A stretch of DNA of 64,000 nucleotides, from assembly GCF_018835585.1 (NCBI RefSeq), contig NZ_JAHGVE010000003.1, forward strand, positions 124,001 to 188,000, read 5' to 3'. The number at the start of each line of letters is the position of its first letter. Positions within the stretch are counted from its first letter, which is position 1. Below are positions 34,608 through 43,332 of this stretch, one piece after another. Source of the DNA: Pelorhabdus rhamnosifermentans. GTDB taxonomy: Bacteria; Bacillota; Negativicutes; UMGS1260. A program made the translations under genes and the position numbers. A model generated the notes under the pieces. The model did no database searches. It was not told where the DNA came from and saw only the letters and a list, made by a program, of their open reading frames with translations.

Positions 34608-35876
34608 TTAAGAATGATTTTTAAGGAATGGTAGCAGAGGTTGGGTATTTTCCACTACTCCTACTAGGGCAAGAATCGTCAATAATATTTTTTGTGGTCC
34701 TAAATAGGAGTTGGTTGGGTCAAACCATTCATCAAGAGAATGATTTTGCCCATCCAATCCACCTCCGCCCAAACGGAGCGACGGTATACCCAAACTCATA
34801 GGATAATTCGCATCTGTGCTGCTAGCCGGGCTTAATTCAGGATCTTTGCCTAAAGCAACTGTTGCAGCATAAGCTGCTTGCACTATTTTTGAATTTGGGC
34901 ATTGCTGTCCGGCGGGTCTATCGCCCACTAGTTTTAAATTAACGGTTATTTCATTGCTATTCCATCGAGCATTTTCTTCGGAGCTAGCTTCATTGATACA
35001 AGCGAAGATATTTTTTTCGAGTTTTCGTAATTCTTCGTTGCTGTTGGAGCGCATATCTATTAGCATAGAAGCTGCTGCGGCAATAGAATTTACTGAAGTA
35101 CCTCCAGTTATGGTGCCAACAGTGAAGGTAGTTTTGGGCTGTTTCGGGGTGTCTAAATTTGCAATTTTAGCAATCGCTCTTCCTAAAGCATGGGTTGCAC
35201 TAGGTAGCCCGAAAGCGTTAAAACTATGACCGCCTGGCCCGTGATATGTAATTTCGTAACGGCGACTTCCAGTGGCCAGATAAGTTATCATATTTAGCCT
35301 TGTTCCGTCAATCGATATAAATCCGTCAATATCTTGGTGATTGTGGAAAAAGTTTTTTACTCCACGAAGATTGCCGAGACCCTCTTCTCCTACGGTTCCG
35401 CCAAAAATTATGTCTCCTACGGTATTGATTCCGGTTGTATTTAGGGAACGGATGATAGAAAGTATTACTGCCAAGCCACGCGAATCATCCGCAATACCAG
35501 GCGCATAAAGGCGATCTTCTTTTTTTTTGACAGAGGTTTTCGTACCTGCAGGGAAAACAGTATCTAGATGTGCAGAGACAAAAAGTTTGGGCCCAGTTCT
35601 GGAGCCTTTATAAAGGCCAAAGATATTTCCTTCGCTATCATTCGTAACATTTTTGAGTCCAAGATCAGTCAATCGTTTCAAGTAATAATCTGCTCTTGCT
35701 TTTTCCTGAAAAGGGGGAGAGGGAATTTCCGTGATGTTTTTTTGATCAGAAATAGTAGCTTTTTCATCGGTAACAAGAAAGGAAAGGGTATTCTGGACCA
35801 GATGGCAAGACATGAGTTGGGTATAAACAGCTTTAACTTCAGGGGAAATCTGATACATCTTTTGGGTTGAAAACAT
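34608..35876 (-). CDS. M20-family metallopeptidase (peptidase T-like)
   Basis: 422 residues. Metal ligands appear in FVSAHLDTVFPAG, APGIADDSRGLAV and GGTVGEEGLGN; the dimerisation domain has YHGPGGHSFNAFGLPSA. The form GEEGLGNLRG is shared with peptidase T-like aminopeptidases. It probably cleaves peptides in the cytoplasm. AGGAGGAG precedes ATG 35876. A perfect inverted repeat lies in the upstream region. Confidence 0.88.
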   Translation of the reverse strand: MFSTQKMYQISPEVKAVYTQLMSCHLVQNTLSFLVTDEKATISDQKNITEIPSPPFQEKARADYYLKRLTDLGLKNVTNDSEGNIFGLYKGSRTGPKLFVSAHLDTVFPAGTKTSVKKKEDRLYAPGIADDSRGLAVILSIIRSLNTTGINTVGDIIFGGTVGEEGLGNLRGVKNFFHNHQDIDGFISIDGTRLNMITYLATGSRRYEITYHGPGGHSFNAFGLPSATHALGRAIAKIANLDTPKQPKTTFTVGTITGGTSVNSIAAAASMLIDMRSNSNEELRKLEKNIFACINEASSEENARWNSNEITVNLKLVGDRPAGQQCPNSKIVQAAYAATVALGKDPELSPASSTDANYPMSLGIPSLRLGGGGLDGQNHSLDEWFDPTNSYLGPQKILLTILALVGVVENTQPLLPFLKNHS

Positions 35877-35950
35877 TTAAAACTCCTCCTGCTTTGGATT
35901 ATTTGGGTGATGGCATGCAATCAAGTCATAATTTTTGAATTTAGTCATAC

Positions 35951-35989
35951 ATTACAATCTTCTTATAATATTGTAATCCAACCGTTGGA
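35951..35989. promoter_or_regulatory. Operator-like palindromes upstream of the M20 gene
   Basis: ATTACAAT (35951-35958) and ATTGTAAT (35970-35977) form a perfect 8-base repeat with 11 bases between. It is followed at once by the 13-base palindrome TCCAACCGTTGGA (35977-35989). They lie between divergent genes and could bind regulators. Confidence 0.45.
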
Positions 35990-36025
35990 GATTTTATATA
36001 AATAACTCAATACGGATAATAAGAA

Positions 36026-36075
36026 AGAAATCTCTGCTGAATTTTGTATTAATTTCGCAGGGATTTCTCTTTTAT
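36026..36075. terminator. Hairpin between divergent genes
   Basis: AGAAATCTCTGC (36026-36037) pairs with GCAGGGATTTCT (36057-36068), followed by CTTTTATA. No rightward gene ends before it, so it may act in the leader of the nucleotidase gene. A weak terminator or attenuator. Confidence 0.5.
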
Positions 36076-36127
36076 ATGGGAAATATGTACTATAAAGTTA
36101 TGGTACCAAAGAGTGGAGGTTTGTTCC

Positions 36128-37051
36128 ATGGCGGTTACTCTGGATGGAAAATTGGTTATAGCGATTTCTTCTCGTGCTCTTTTTGATTTAGACGAAAGCA
36201 ATCAGATATTCGAAGAAAAAGGAGAAGAAGAATATACAAAATTTCAGATTGAACACGAGGATGAACTATTAAGTTGTGGTGTAGCATTTCCTTTAATAAA
36301 GCGACTATTAGCACTTCGTGATCCCAAGACAAAGCAAAATATGGTAGAAATAATATTGATTTCAAAAAATGATCCTAATACGGGACTAAGGGTGTTTAAT
36401 TCCATTGAACAACATTGTTTAACGATTACTAGAGCCGCATTTACAAGGGGAAGATCTCCTTATAAATATTTAAAAGCTTTTAATGCCGATCTATTTTTAT
36501 CTGCTAATCCCGAAGACGTAAAATTAGCACTTCAAAACGGATATGCAAGTGCAACTATTTTTACAGGTGATTATTTAAAGAAAAGTGAAAAGATGGACGA
36601 GACTATGGATGAAATTAGAATCGCCTTTGATGGTGATGCCGTAATTTTTAGTGATGAGGCCGAAAGAATAAATGTTGAAATGGGACTGGAAGAATTCAAA
36701 AAAAATGAAGCGGAAAAATCTGAAATACCTTTGACTCCAGGTCCATTCAAAGGATTTTTAACTGCTCTAAATAAATTGCAGGATACTTATAAACATTATG
36801 ATAAACGACCAATTCGAACAGCTTTGGTTACTGCGAGGAATGCACCGGCACATAAAAGGGCAATAAAAACATTGCGAGCTTGGGGGATTGGGGTTGACGA
36901 AGCATTTTTTTTAGGTGGGTTAGACAAGGCATCAATTTTGGAAAGTTTTGATCCACATATATTTTTCGATGACCAACATACTTACTGTTTAAATGCATCT
37001 AAAGTGGTACCAACTGGTCATGTACCTAGTGGTGTAAAAAATGATGAGTAA
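36128..37051 (+). CDS. Cytosolic 5'-nucleotidase (PF06189 type)
   Basis: 307 residues. LVIAISSRALFDLDESNQIF at the start, ISKNDPNTGLRVFNSIE, AFTRGRSPYKYLKAFNADLFLS and the late HIFFDDQHTYC belong to the bacterial homologues of cytosolic 5'-nucleotidase I, which dephosphorylate nucleoside 5'-monophosphates. The DD near the end is the likely metal site. ATG 36128 lies after GTGGAGG (36114-36120); ATG 36113 lies upstream of it. Confidence 0.87.
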   Translation: MAVTLDGKLVIAISSRALFDLDESNQIFEEKGEEEYTKFQIEHEDELLSCGVAFPLIKRLLALRDPKTKQNMVEIILISKNDPNTGLRVFNSIEQHCLTITRAAFTRGRSPYKYLKAFNADLFLSANPEDVKLALQNGYASATIFTGDYLKKSEKMDETMDEIRIAFDGDAVIFSDEAERINVEMGLEEFKKNEAEKSEIPLTPGPFKGFLTALNKLQDTYKHYDKRPIRTALVTARNAPAHKRAIKTLRAWGIGVDEAFFLGGLDKASILESFDPHIFFDDQHTYCLNASKVVPTGHVPSGVKNDE

Positions 37052-37190
37052 GATGGTCAACAATGAGGTAATCAAAATATATCGGCAAGTATTGATCAAA
37101 ATACATGGCGGGATTGGGATTTGATGTTCAATGGGCGTGGCTATGCCGAGTAAAGATTGTTAAAATTTTGTGAATGTGAGGTGAATGGAT

Positions 37191-38117
37191 ATGAAATATC
37201 CATATGAGAATAAGGATATTCAGATATTGTCCGAGAATCACGAGGATTCAGTGCCTATCCCTGATAAGAGTTACCGCAATCTGCGAGCTGACTGCGGTAA
37301 CTGTTTTGGTTTGTGCTGTGTTGCACTATACTTTTCGTCTATGGAAGGTTTCCCAATCGATAAAGATGCAGGTCAGCCTTGCCTTAATCTGCAACCAGAC
37401 TTTCGCTGTTGTGTTCACAAAAACCTCAAGGAACAGGGACTTAAAGGGTGCATTATTTTTGATTGCTTTGGCGCGGGACAGAAGGTTGCCCAAGTCAGTT
37501 TTGGTGGACACGACTGGCGGAAAGAACCAGAATCTGCGCAGCAAATGTTCGAGGTGTTCCTAATTATGCGGCAACTGCATGAGTTGCTCTGGTATTTGAC
37601 AGAAACGCTGACGTTACAACCAACCCGTCCTATCCATGGTGTTCTTAGCACCATGCGCGATGAAACGGAACGACTTACTCATCTCAGTCCTGACTCTCTC
37701 CTGAAACTGGACGTAGCAGTACACCGAGCCAAGGTTAATACACTACTCCAAAGAGCCAGTGAACTTGTGCGATCTGAAGCCTGCTATGGAAAGAAGGCTT
37801 ATTCGGGGCATCAGAAGACTTTCGGTCAAAGACCCGACCTTGTTGCTGCCGACCTCAGAAGAATCGACCTTAGAGGAGCTGACTTGAGAGGAGCCTGTCT
37901 TATTGCTGCCGACCTTAGAGGAAACGAGCTGATTGGGACTGATTTCATTGGAGCTGATTTTCGAGATGCTGACATCAGAGGAGCCAACCTTACGAAGAGT
38001 ATCTTTCTTACCCAAGCCCAAATGAATGCAGCGAAGGGGGATGCGAGCACAAAGTTACCCTCGTCTCTTACTCGCCCAACGCACTGGGGCACATATAGAC
38101 CCGTCGTCTATAAATAA
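37191..38117 (+). CDS. Pentapeptide-repeat protein with Cys-rich N-terminal domain
   Basis: 308 residues. The N-terminal part has CGNCFGLCC, CLNLQPDFRCCVH and CIIFDCFGAG, a zinc or Fe-S site in the style of YkgJ-like domains. Residues about 215-280 are pentapeptide repeats (ADLRRIDLRGADLRGACL, ADLRGNELIGTDFIGADF) that form a right-handed beta-helix. Base composition is richer in G+C than its neighbours, hinting at transfer. Some pentapeptide proteins mimic DNA and shield gyrase, but this form has no known role. GAGGTG (37178-37183) favours ATG 37191. Confidence 0.87.
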   Translation: MKYPYENKDIQILSENHEDSVPIPDKSYRNLRADCGNCFGLCCVALYFSSMEGFPIDKDAGQPCLNLQPDFRCCVHKNLKEQGLKGCIIFDCFGAGQKVAQVSFGGHDWRKEPESAQQMFEVFLIMRQLHELLWYLTETLTLQPTRPIHGVLSTMRDETERLTHLSPDSLLKLDVAVHRAKVNTLLQRASELVRSEACYGKKAYSGHQKTFGQRPDLVAADLRRIDLRGADLRGACLIAADLRGNELIGTDFIGADFRDADIRGANLTKSIFLTQAQMNAAKGDASTKLPSSLTRPTHWGTYRPVVYK

Positions 38118-38141
38118 AAAGTAAACACCTGTAAATTAAGG

Positions 38142-38170
38142 CTTCAAGAGTATTAGCTCTTGGAGTTTTT
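38142..38170 (+). terminator. Intrinsic terminator
   Basis: CTTCAAGAG and CTCTTGGAG pair (one G-U) around a 6-base loop, with TTTTT following. It ends the pentapeptide-protein transcript. Confidence 0.8.
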
Positions 38171-38600
38171 GCTCTTTTAAGGGGAGATTCATTTGTTTTA
38201 TTGTTTAATTTAGAAACGAATGATTCCGCTACTTAAATTTACCTGATAAGCGGATGACTAAATAAGTAGCTTATGTATTACTAACAGCGGCTTATTGGCG
38301 TTTATAATCCACTTATCAAGTAATGGTTGGTGTATCTAGAGAAATTTGCTAATATAAAAGTAATCTAAGTGACAGTTTGCATTGGTGAGGAGGAAGTGGT
38401 AAATGGCGACTTCTGACGGCAGTCAAAAGTGCATGAATAGCACCATTTGGAAATGCATGAGTTAATTAATAGTGAAAACCTTTTGCCAATATAATGGTAT
38501 TATTACTAACTCAGAGGATATCAGTTGGATGAGAAAAGTTAGCGATGGACTCGCTGAACCAATTGGTGAAAAGAGGTTTGGAAAGTAAAGAGGTGATGCT
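38171..38600. other. Intergenic region with two tiny candidate peptides
   Basis: No large gene is present. GAGGAGGAAG (38388-38397) precedes ATG 38403 by 5 bases and opens a 20-codon frame (MATSDGSQKCMNSTIWKCMS). A second frame of 19 codons runs from ATG 38529 to 38588. Both lie upstream of a LytTR regulator gene. They may be leader peptides, signal peptides or chance. Confidence 0.3.
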
Positions 38601-39149
38601 ATGAATATTCGTTTGTTTTGCTCTCGTGCTCTTCGCTCGCTGCTGACAGAGCACCTGATTTCTAGGGGGCTAGTTGTGGGAGAAGCTGGTGATGTGGCGT
38701 TAGTAGAACGAGGTCAGGAGGCACCGGAACAAGGAGTGGTTATTAATTTTTCACCGGAGGACTTGGGACATTTGACAGATTTGTTCGATACATTGGCTGG
38801 GCGTCGGGATGGTCTGCGTCAGGTGATTGGCGGCTGGCGTGAGAGTAAAGATACTTATGAACTGATTCCCTATGATCAGATTTTATATGTTGAAGCCATG
38901 GGAAATTCAGTATATCTTGTTAGTGCTACTCAGCAATTGAATGTTAAATTCAAACTTTATGAACTAGAGCATTCGCTCAGACCGAAAGGTTTCATCCGCA
39001 TTAGCAAATCTCTTTTGGTGAATATTGCAAACGTCAAGGAAATTGTTCCCTGGTTTGGCAGCCGATATGTTCTTCACTTGACAAATAACAAGGAATTAGA
39101 AGTATCGCGGACATATGTAAAAGATTTCCGTGTATTTCTGGAACTATGA
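38601..39149 (+). CDS. LytTR DNA-binding domain protein
   Basis: 182 residues. The C-terminal LytTR domain (85-180) has KDTYELIPYDQILYVEAMGN, the FIRISKSLLVNIANVKEIV core and YVLHLTNNKELEVSRTYVKDF. The first 80 residues replace the usual receiver and contain no phosphoacceptor Asp pattern I can identify. It is followed by a DUF3021 membrane protein gene (20 bases), a standard pair in Bacillota in which the membrane partner probably controls the regulator. AGAGGTGA precedes ATG. Confidence 0.9.
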   Translation: MNIRLFCSRALRSLLTEHLISRGLVVGEAGDVALVERGQEAPEQGVVINFSPEDLGHLTDLFDTLAGRRDGLRQVIGGWRESKDTYELIPYDQILYVEAMGNSVYLVSATQQLNVKFKLYELEHSLRPKGFIRISKSLLVNIANVKEIVPWFGSRYVLHLTNNKELEVSRTYVKDFRVFLEL

Positions 39150-39168
39150 TTGGCGAGGAGTGTAAAAG

Positions 39169-39612
39169 ATGAATCAAACAGAGAATCTTCAGGCTTATGC
39201 TTGGACAGCCGTTGCTTCTGGATTTGTTGGCTTACTAGTGGGAGCAACTGCACTGCTGGTACAGCTTTATGAGCCAGTAATGCTGCGTATTTTAATGTCG
39301 TCCATTTTGGCGGGTGCAGCTATCGGTACTTTTATTCGAGGCATTTGTCTATGGATGGCTGGTCAAAACTATCGAAAGTCGGTGTTTCACTGGATTTTCA
39401 TATTTTTGATAATTGGAATTGGTACGATGATTGCGACCGAGTGCATTGGCAGACTACCGTTGGGAAAAGTCATTATTCTGGTAGTGATAGCAGAAATATT
39501 CGGTATGGCTGTAGCCTATGCCAATTATCGGCAATTTATCTATATCAATAAAAAATTACGCAAAAAACGGGAACAGTTTCGTGATCAGCGTTTGTCGCAA
39601 ATAGAAGAATAA
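39169..39612 (+). CDS. DUF3021-family membrane protein
   Basis: 147 residues with four hydrophobic segments and a charged C-terminal tail (KKLRKKREQFRDQR) after INK. This size and topology plus the position behind a LytTR gene fit DUF3021. The pair often acts as regulator and membrane inhibitor; here this is inferred. GCGAGGAGTG precedes ATG 39169. Confidence 0.8.
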   Translation: MNQTENLQAYAWTAVASGFVGLLVGATALLVQLYEPVMLRILMSSILAGAAIGTFIRGICLWMAGQNYRKSVFHWIFIFLIIGIGTMIATECIGRLPLGKVIILVVIAEIFGMAVAYANYRQFIYINKKLRKKREQFRDQRLSQIEE

Positions 39613-39658
39613 TGTTAAGCTTTGCGGTTGTGAAAATTATGAAGTGAGAGGTATCGTT

Positions 39659-40420
39659 ATGACTAGGCAGCAAATTAGGAGAATGTTGATGTTGAGTTCG
39701 TTTTTGCTATTCCCGATAACGATGTATTATTTTTCACCGGTTTTGATAATTATGGGCGCTGTGCGTGGTATTATTACCGGAAGTTTCATTATGTTTATGG
39801 TTATGTTTTTAGTAGCTATTTTCTTTGGCAGAATAATTTGCGGGTGGATTTGTCCGGCGGGCGGGCTGCAGGAAATATGCACCTCGGTAAATGACAATCG
39901 GGTTGTGGAAAAAAAGTATAATAAAATTAAATATTTGCTATGGTTTCCATGGCTAAGCGTAATAGTAGCCTGTGTTTTTATTGCAGGCGGGTTATATACG
40001 ATTGATCCGTTTTTTGGAACAAAATTGGGAATATCTATTGCAGAGCCTTCGGAGTATATCATATTTTATTTCTTTGTAGGATTAATTGTAATTTTATCAA
40101 TTACTATCGGGCGGCGCGGGTTTTGCCATTGTGTGTGTTGGATGGCACCATTTATGATTATTGGTAATAAATTAGGTGCATATTTACGAACCAACTTTAT
40201 TAGGATAAAAGGCAATAAAGATAGGTGTATTAATTGCAAAGTCTGTTCTAGTAAATGTGCTATGAGTCTTCCTGTTCAAGAAATGGTTCAAAATAATTCA
40301 ATGGAGAGTGCGGAATGTATTCTATGTGGAGTATGCGTTGATGCATGTCCTAACAAAGCAATTTCATTTGCAGTAGGTCCGAAATTCGGTAAAAGGACTG
40401 AATCCTCTTCCATATCTTGA
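39659..40420 (+). CDS. Membrane-bound polyferredoxin (NapH/RdxA-like 4Fe-4S protein)
   Basis: 253 residues. Four to five membrane helices carry two CxxxCP-type motifs (CGWICPAGG and CHCVCWMAPF), and the C-terminus has CINCKVCSSKCAM and CILCGVCVDACPN for two [4Fe-4S] clusters. Such proteins pass electrons across or along the membrane to reductases. ATG 39659 follows GAGAGG at 39646-39651. It may be a target of the LytTR system upstream, with which it is collinear. Confidence 0.86.
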   Translation: MTRQQIRRMLMLSSFLLFPITMYYFSPVLIIMGAVRGIITGSFIMFMVMFLVAIFFGRIICGWICPAGGLQEICTSVNDNRVVEKKYNKIKYLLWFPWLSVIVACVFIAGGLYTIDPFFGTKLGISIAEPSEYIIFYFFVGLIVILSITIGRRGFCHCVCWMAPFMIIGNKLGAYLRTNFIRIKGNKDRCINCKVCSSKCAMSLPVQEMVQNNSMESAECILCGVCVDACPNKAISFAVGPKFGKRTESSSIS

Positions 40421-40513
40421 CTTTTGCGGTCCCACTTCGGTAAATAAATATGTAGCATGTGAATCTTCTATAGAATAGGATTTTACAGGCTTTTTGAGTT
40501 GCTGAAAAATGTG

Positions 40514-41842
40514 CTATGGAATGGCAAACTGAATAATCCTTTTTGGTCTGCCGCCTTTATCAGGGGAGCGTTTGCCTACTTCAAAGCAATAATTATGCTG
40601 GACTAACTTTGCAATCATTCGATTTACAGTTCTGGGGCTGACTTTTAGGAGTTCGGCCAGCTCTGTTGAGGTGAATTGATTCTTTCCCTGGTGTTTTATT
40701 ATACTGTGCAGCTGAAAAATGGTTGTGACACTAATCATGGTTTTGTCGGAAATGTCAAGGAATTTTTTGTCAATTTTAGTATCTAGATCAGGTGAAAGCT
40801 GAGAATTCGGGTGCCTGATGGGGCCGATGATGTTCTTTTTATCATAGACAATAAAAGCGGCATCGCCGCCTAGACTGCTGGCGCGCCGCATGCCCAACCT
40901 AGCGCTGGCTTTGGCTTCCTGCGCGGTGGCGCCATAGCCAATGCCTAGACTGATGGTGCTGGCGGTATGGTTTTTGACAGAGTGCAAAATTTCAATATTT
41001 TCGAAGTTATTTGTTACGCTTTCTAATAGGTATTTAGTGGAAAACAACAGATATTCCTGAACGCTAACTTCGACTACGGCGGCCTTAATATGCTGGGCAA
41101 ATATGTAGATTTGCCGCGTAACATTAGTACGGTCAATAATATACTGGTATTCATCATCATTAAACAGCGAATATTCATTGGGCCTGTCAATTTGAATATA
41201 GAGTGCGGCAATTTGACTTTGCTGGCTGACTTGAACAAGATGATGCAGCTGAATTTTGTGCAGTGCCTGACGAATGGTGCTACCCGTAGGCCTTAGAAAA
41301 TAACAGGGAATATTTTTAGCTTTAAGCCGCTGGTGGACGGCATAAAAAGCAGTGATGCAGCAGGAAGCTTTTTTATAGATATAGTTTTGTTCGTGAAATT
41401 GATAGACCAAGTCGACATAGTTTTCTTCATCGGGATGATCAGGTACATAAAAAATTTCGGCGTTTAAATAGTTAGTTCCCAATTCCATACAAGTTTCCTG
41501 CCACTGCCTTTTGTCAAATAAGTCCATACTAAGGCGAGAAATAGAATATTCGTTGGACAGGCTAATCTGCAAAAGTACTTGCAGTAAGGAAGACCCGTTG
41601 CGCGCAGGATATTCCCAGGGAATAGTCGGAGTAACATACTTTTCTGTATATGCCATAGCCGTCTTGCCGGCAAATAACAGTGCATTTAATTTATTTTGCT
41701 GGTCTTTAATCAAGGCGGGGATCTCGATAAACGATTTATAGATATAAGGAACGGGTTCGATTTGAGAAAATTCTTCTTTGAGTATGGGCATAATTTTATC
41801 TGCAATTTCTATTGGCATAGGCATACCTAGCTTCAAATACAA
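40514..41842 (-). CDS. Transcriptional regulator with GGDEF-like central domain and C-terminal winged helix
   Basis: 442 residues. Residues about 215-350 (AALYIQIDRPNEYSLF ... SLGIGYGATAQEAKASARLGM) resemble the nucleotide-cyclase-like fold shared with GTP cyclohydrolase III and GGDEF proteins, without a GGDEF loop. The C-terminus (FTSTELAELLKVSPRTVNRMI, wing KGGRPKRII) is a DNA-binding winged helix. The N-terminal 200 residues are not recognised. It is divergent from the racemase/deacylase cluster and likely controls it. The start is uncertain: TTG triplets at 41842 and 41836 follow AGGTGAT. Confidence 0.7.
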   Translation of the reverse strand: MYLKLGMPMPIEIADKIMPILKEEFSQIEPVPYIYKSFIEIPALIKDQQNKLNALLFAGKTAMAYTEKYVTPTIPWEYPARNGSSLLQVLLQISLSNEYSISRLSMDLFDKRQWQETCMELGTNYLNAEIFYVPDHPDEENYVDLVYQFHEQNYIYKKASCCITAFYAVHQRLKAKNIPCYFLRPTGSTIRQALHKIQLHHLVQVSQQSQIAALYIQIDRPNEYSLFNDDEYQYIIDRTNVTRQIYIFAQHIKAAVVEVSVQEYLLFSTKYLLESVTNNFENIEILHSVKNHTASTISLGIGYGATAQEAKASARLGMRRASSLGGDAAFIVYDKKNIIGPIRHPNSQLSPDLDTKIDKKFLDISDKTMISVTTIFQLHSIIKHQGKNQFTSTELAELLKVSPRTVNRMIAKLVQHNYCFEVGKRSPDKGGRPKRIIQFAIP

Positions 41843-41903
41843 TCACCTGCTCAAATATATTTAAGGACAATATAAAGAACTATTAAAGACGTGGTATTCC
41901 GTA

Positions 41904-42030
41904 TATAATAGCATTAATAAAAGACATTGTAAATTTCGTGTCTGCATGCCATACGAAATGATGCACTTTTTTAATTTAATAATACAGGCAAAGAAGCCGT
42001 TAGCACATATGTGTTAGCGGCTTTATTTTT
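41904..42030 (+). promoter_or_regulatory. Promoter and structured leader of the racemase cluster
   Basis: A TATAAT lies at 41904-41909, with a poor -35. The following leader has a 7-base stem, ATTTCGT/ACGAAAT (41933-41959). Then comes AAGCCGTTAGCACA paired with TGTGTTAGCGGCTT (41994-42023, two G-U pairs), with TTATTTTTTT after it. With no rightward gene ending before it, this is a candidate attenuator. Confidence 0.6.
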
Positions 42031-42087
42031 TTCTTAGACAAAGAAATAGAGACCAAGAGATAGGTTTAAAATTGGGGAGGTTTAGTC

Positions 42088-43332
42088 ATGGCAAATTTTA
42101 TAAAATCGCATAGTACGAATAAGTATCTGGTTTTTGGGTTACTTTACCTCGGCTTTTGTATTTCCTATGTGGATCGCGTGGCCATTAACATTGCGTTGGC
42201 TTCTATCAGCAAAGAATTTGGTTTAAATCCTTCAACGATGGGAGTAGTTCTTAGTACATTTTTTGTCGGTTATGCTATTATGCAAATTCCCGGAGGGTGG
42301 CTCGCCGATAAATTCGGCTCGAAAATAGCTGTTATTGGCGCCTTGTTTGTTTGGTCTATGTTTACACTTGGTACAGGTTATGCCTGGTCCCTGACTGCAC
42401 TCATTGTTATCCGCTTTATTTTTGGCATTGGCGAAGGGCCGTTTGCGGTGTCCGCGCTAAAAGGGATTGCCGAATATTTTCCTAAAGCAGAACGGCCCAA
42501 AATGACTGCCGGATTATTATCTTCCAATTATGTGGGCAGCGCCATTGCGCCGATGCTGGTGGTTCCTTTAATGATGTACTTTGGCTGGAGAGGCATGTTT
42601 CATTCGTTTGGTATTTTAGGTATTGCATTCATTGCTCTGTATTGGTTTTTGGTAAAACCAGCCATCAAACAGGAGGAAGAAGCAGCAGTCGCAAGCGGCA
42701 AGCCAAAAATAAATATGAAAGAGCTATTAAAGATGCCGCTTATTTGGCAGCTGACACTTGCCTGGTTTGCCTTAAGCCTGGTCAACAAGGGTCTGGATTC
42801 CTGGATGCCGACTTATCTTTTGACTGTTCGTCACTTAGATCTGAAATCGCTAGGGATATTAACGCCGCTGCCGTTTGTGGCCGCAGGGATTGCTACCGCG
42901 ATAGGCGGCTGGGTGATGGACCGCTTTTTTGACGGCAGGGAAAAATATTTATTAGTATCTGCTGCTTTATTAGCCGCCTTCTTCCTATATTTTATGTATA
43001 CGGCAGAGAATGTTATTATGGTTATTGCCTTCCAAAGCTTGGTATACTTCTTCAAATCCTTTGTTTTTGCCGCATCGTTGGCCTTACCGATGAAATTGCT
43101 GCCAGGTTCGATCGCTGGTTCAGCATCCGGGGTAATTAATATGGGCGGGCAATCCGCAGGCTTTATTGCTCCCCTATTGATTGGTCTTATGGTTACTGCT
43201 TTTAATGGTTCGTATGACGCCGCATTCTGGTTTTTAATTGGCGCTGCTTGTCTGTCGGCAGTGGCCAGTATCAGTATTAGAAATAGAAAAGACAGTAATA
43301 AAGTACTTAATAGTGAGGAGACCCTATCATGA
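42088..43332 (+). CDS. MFS transporter, anion:cation symporter (ACS) family
   Basis: 414 residues with 12 predicted helices. SYVDRVAINIALASISKEFG and GGWLADKFGSKIAV are typical of the ACS group, which imports organic anions such as glucarate, phthalate or N-acylated acids. The start follows GGGGAGG. Its stop overlaps the next ATG (ATGA, 43329-43332), so it is translationally coupled to the racemase. The cargo is probably an N-acyl amino acid (inference). Confidence 0.9.
   Translation: MANFIKSHSTNKYLVFGLLYLGFCISYVDRVAINIALASISKEFGLNPSTMGVVLSTFFVGYAIMQIPGGWLADKFGSKIAVIGALFVWSMFTLGTGYAWSLTALIVIRFIFGIGEGPFAVSALKGIAEYFPKAERPKMTAGLLSSNYVGSAIAPMLVVPLMMYFGWRGMFHSFGILGIAFIALYWFLVKPAIKQEEEAAVASGKPKINMKELLKMPLIWQLTLAWFALSLVNKGLDSWMPTYLLTVRHLDLKSLGILTPLPFVAAGIATAIGGWVMDRFFDGREKYLLVSAALLAAFFLYFMYTAENVIMVIAFQSLVYFFKSFVFAASLALPMKLLPGSIAGSASGVINMGGQSAGFIAPLLIGLMVTAFNGSYDAAFWFLIGAACLSAVASISIRNRKDSNKVLNSEETLS

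Noticed and set aside
37743-38092. Antisense frames with regular Ser/Lys or Ala/Ser repeats opposite the pentapeptide region
   Set aside because: They are produced by the repeat structure of the real gene on the plus strand and have no start signals.
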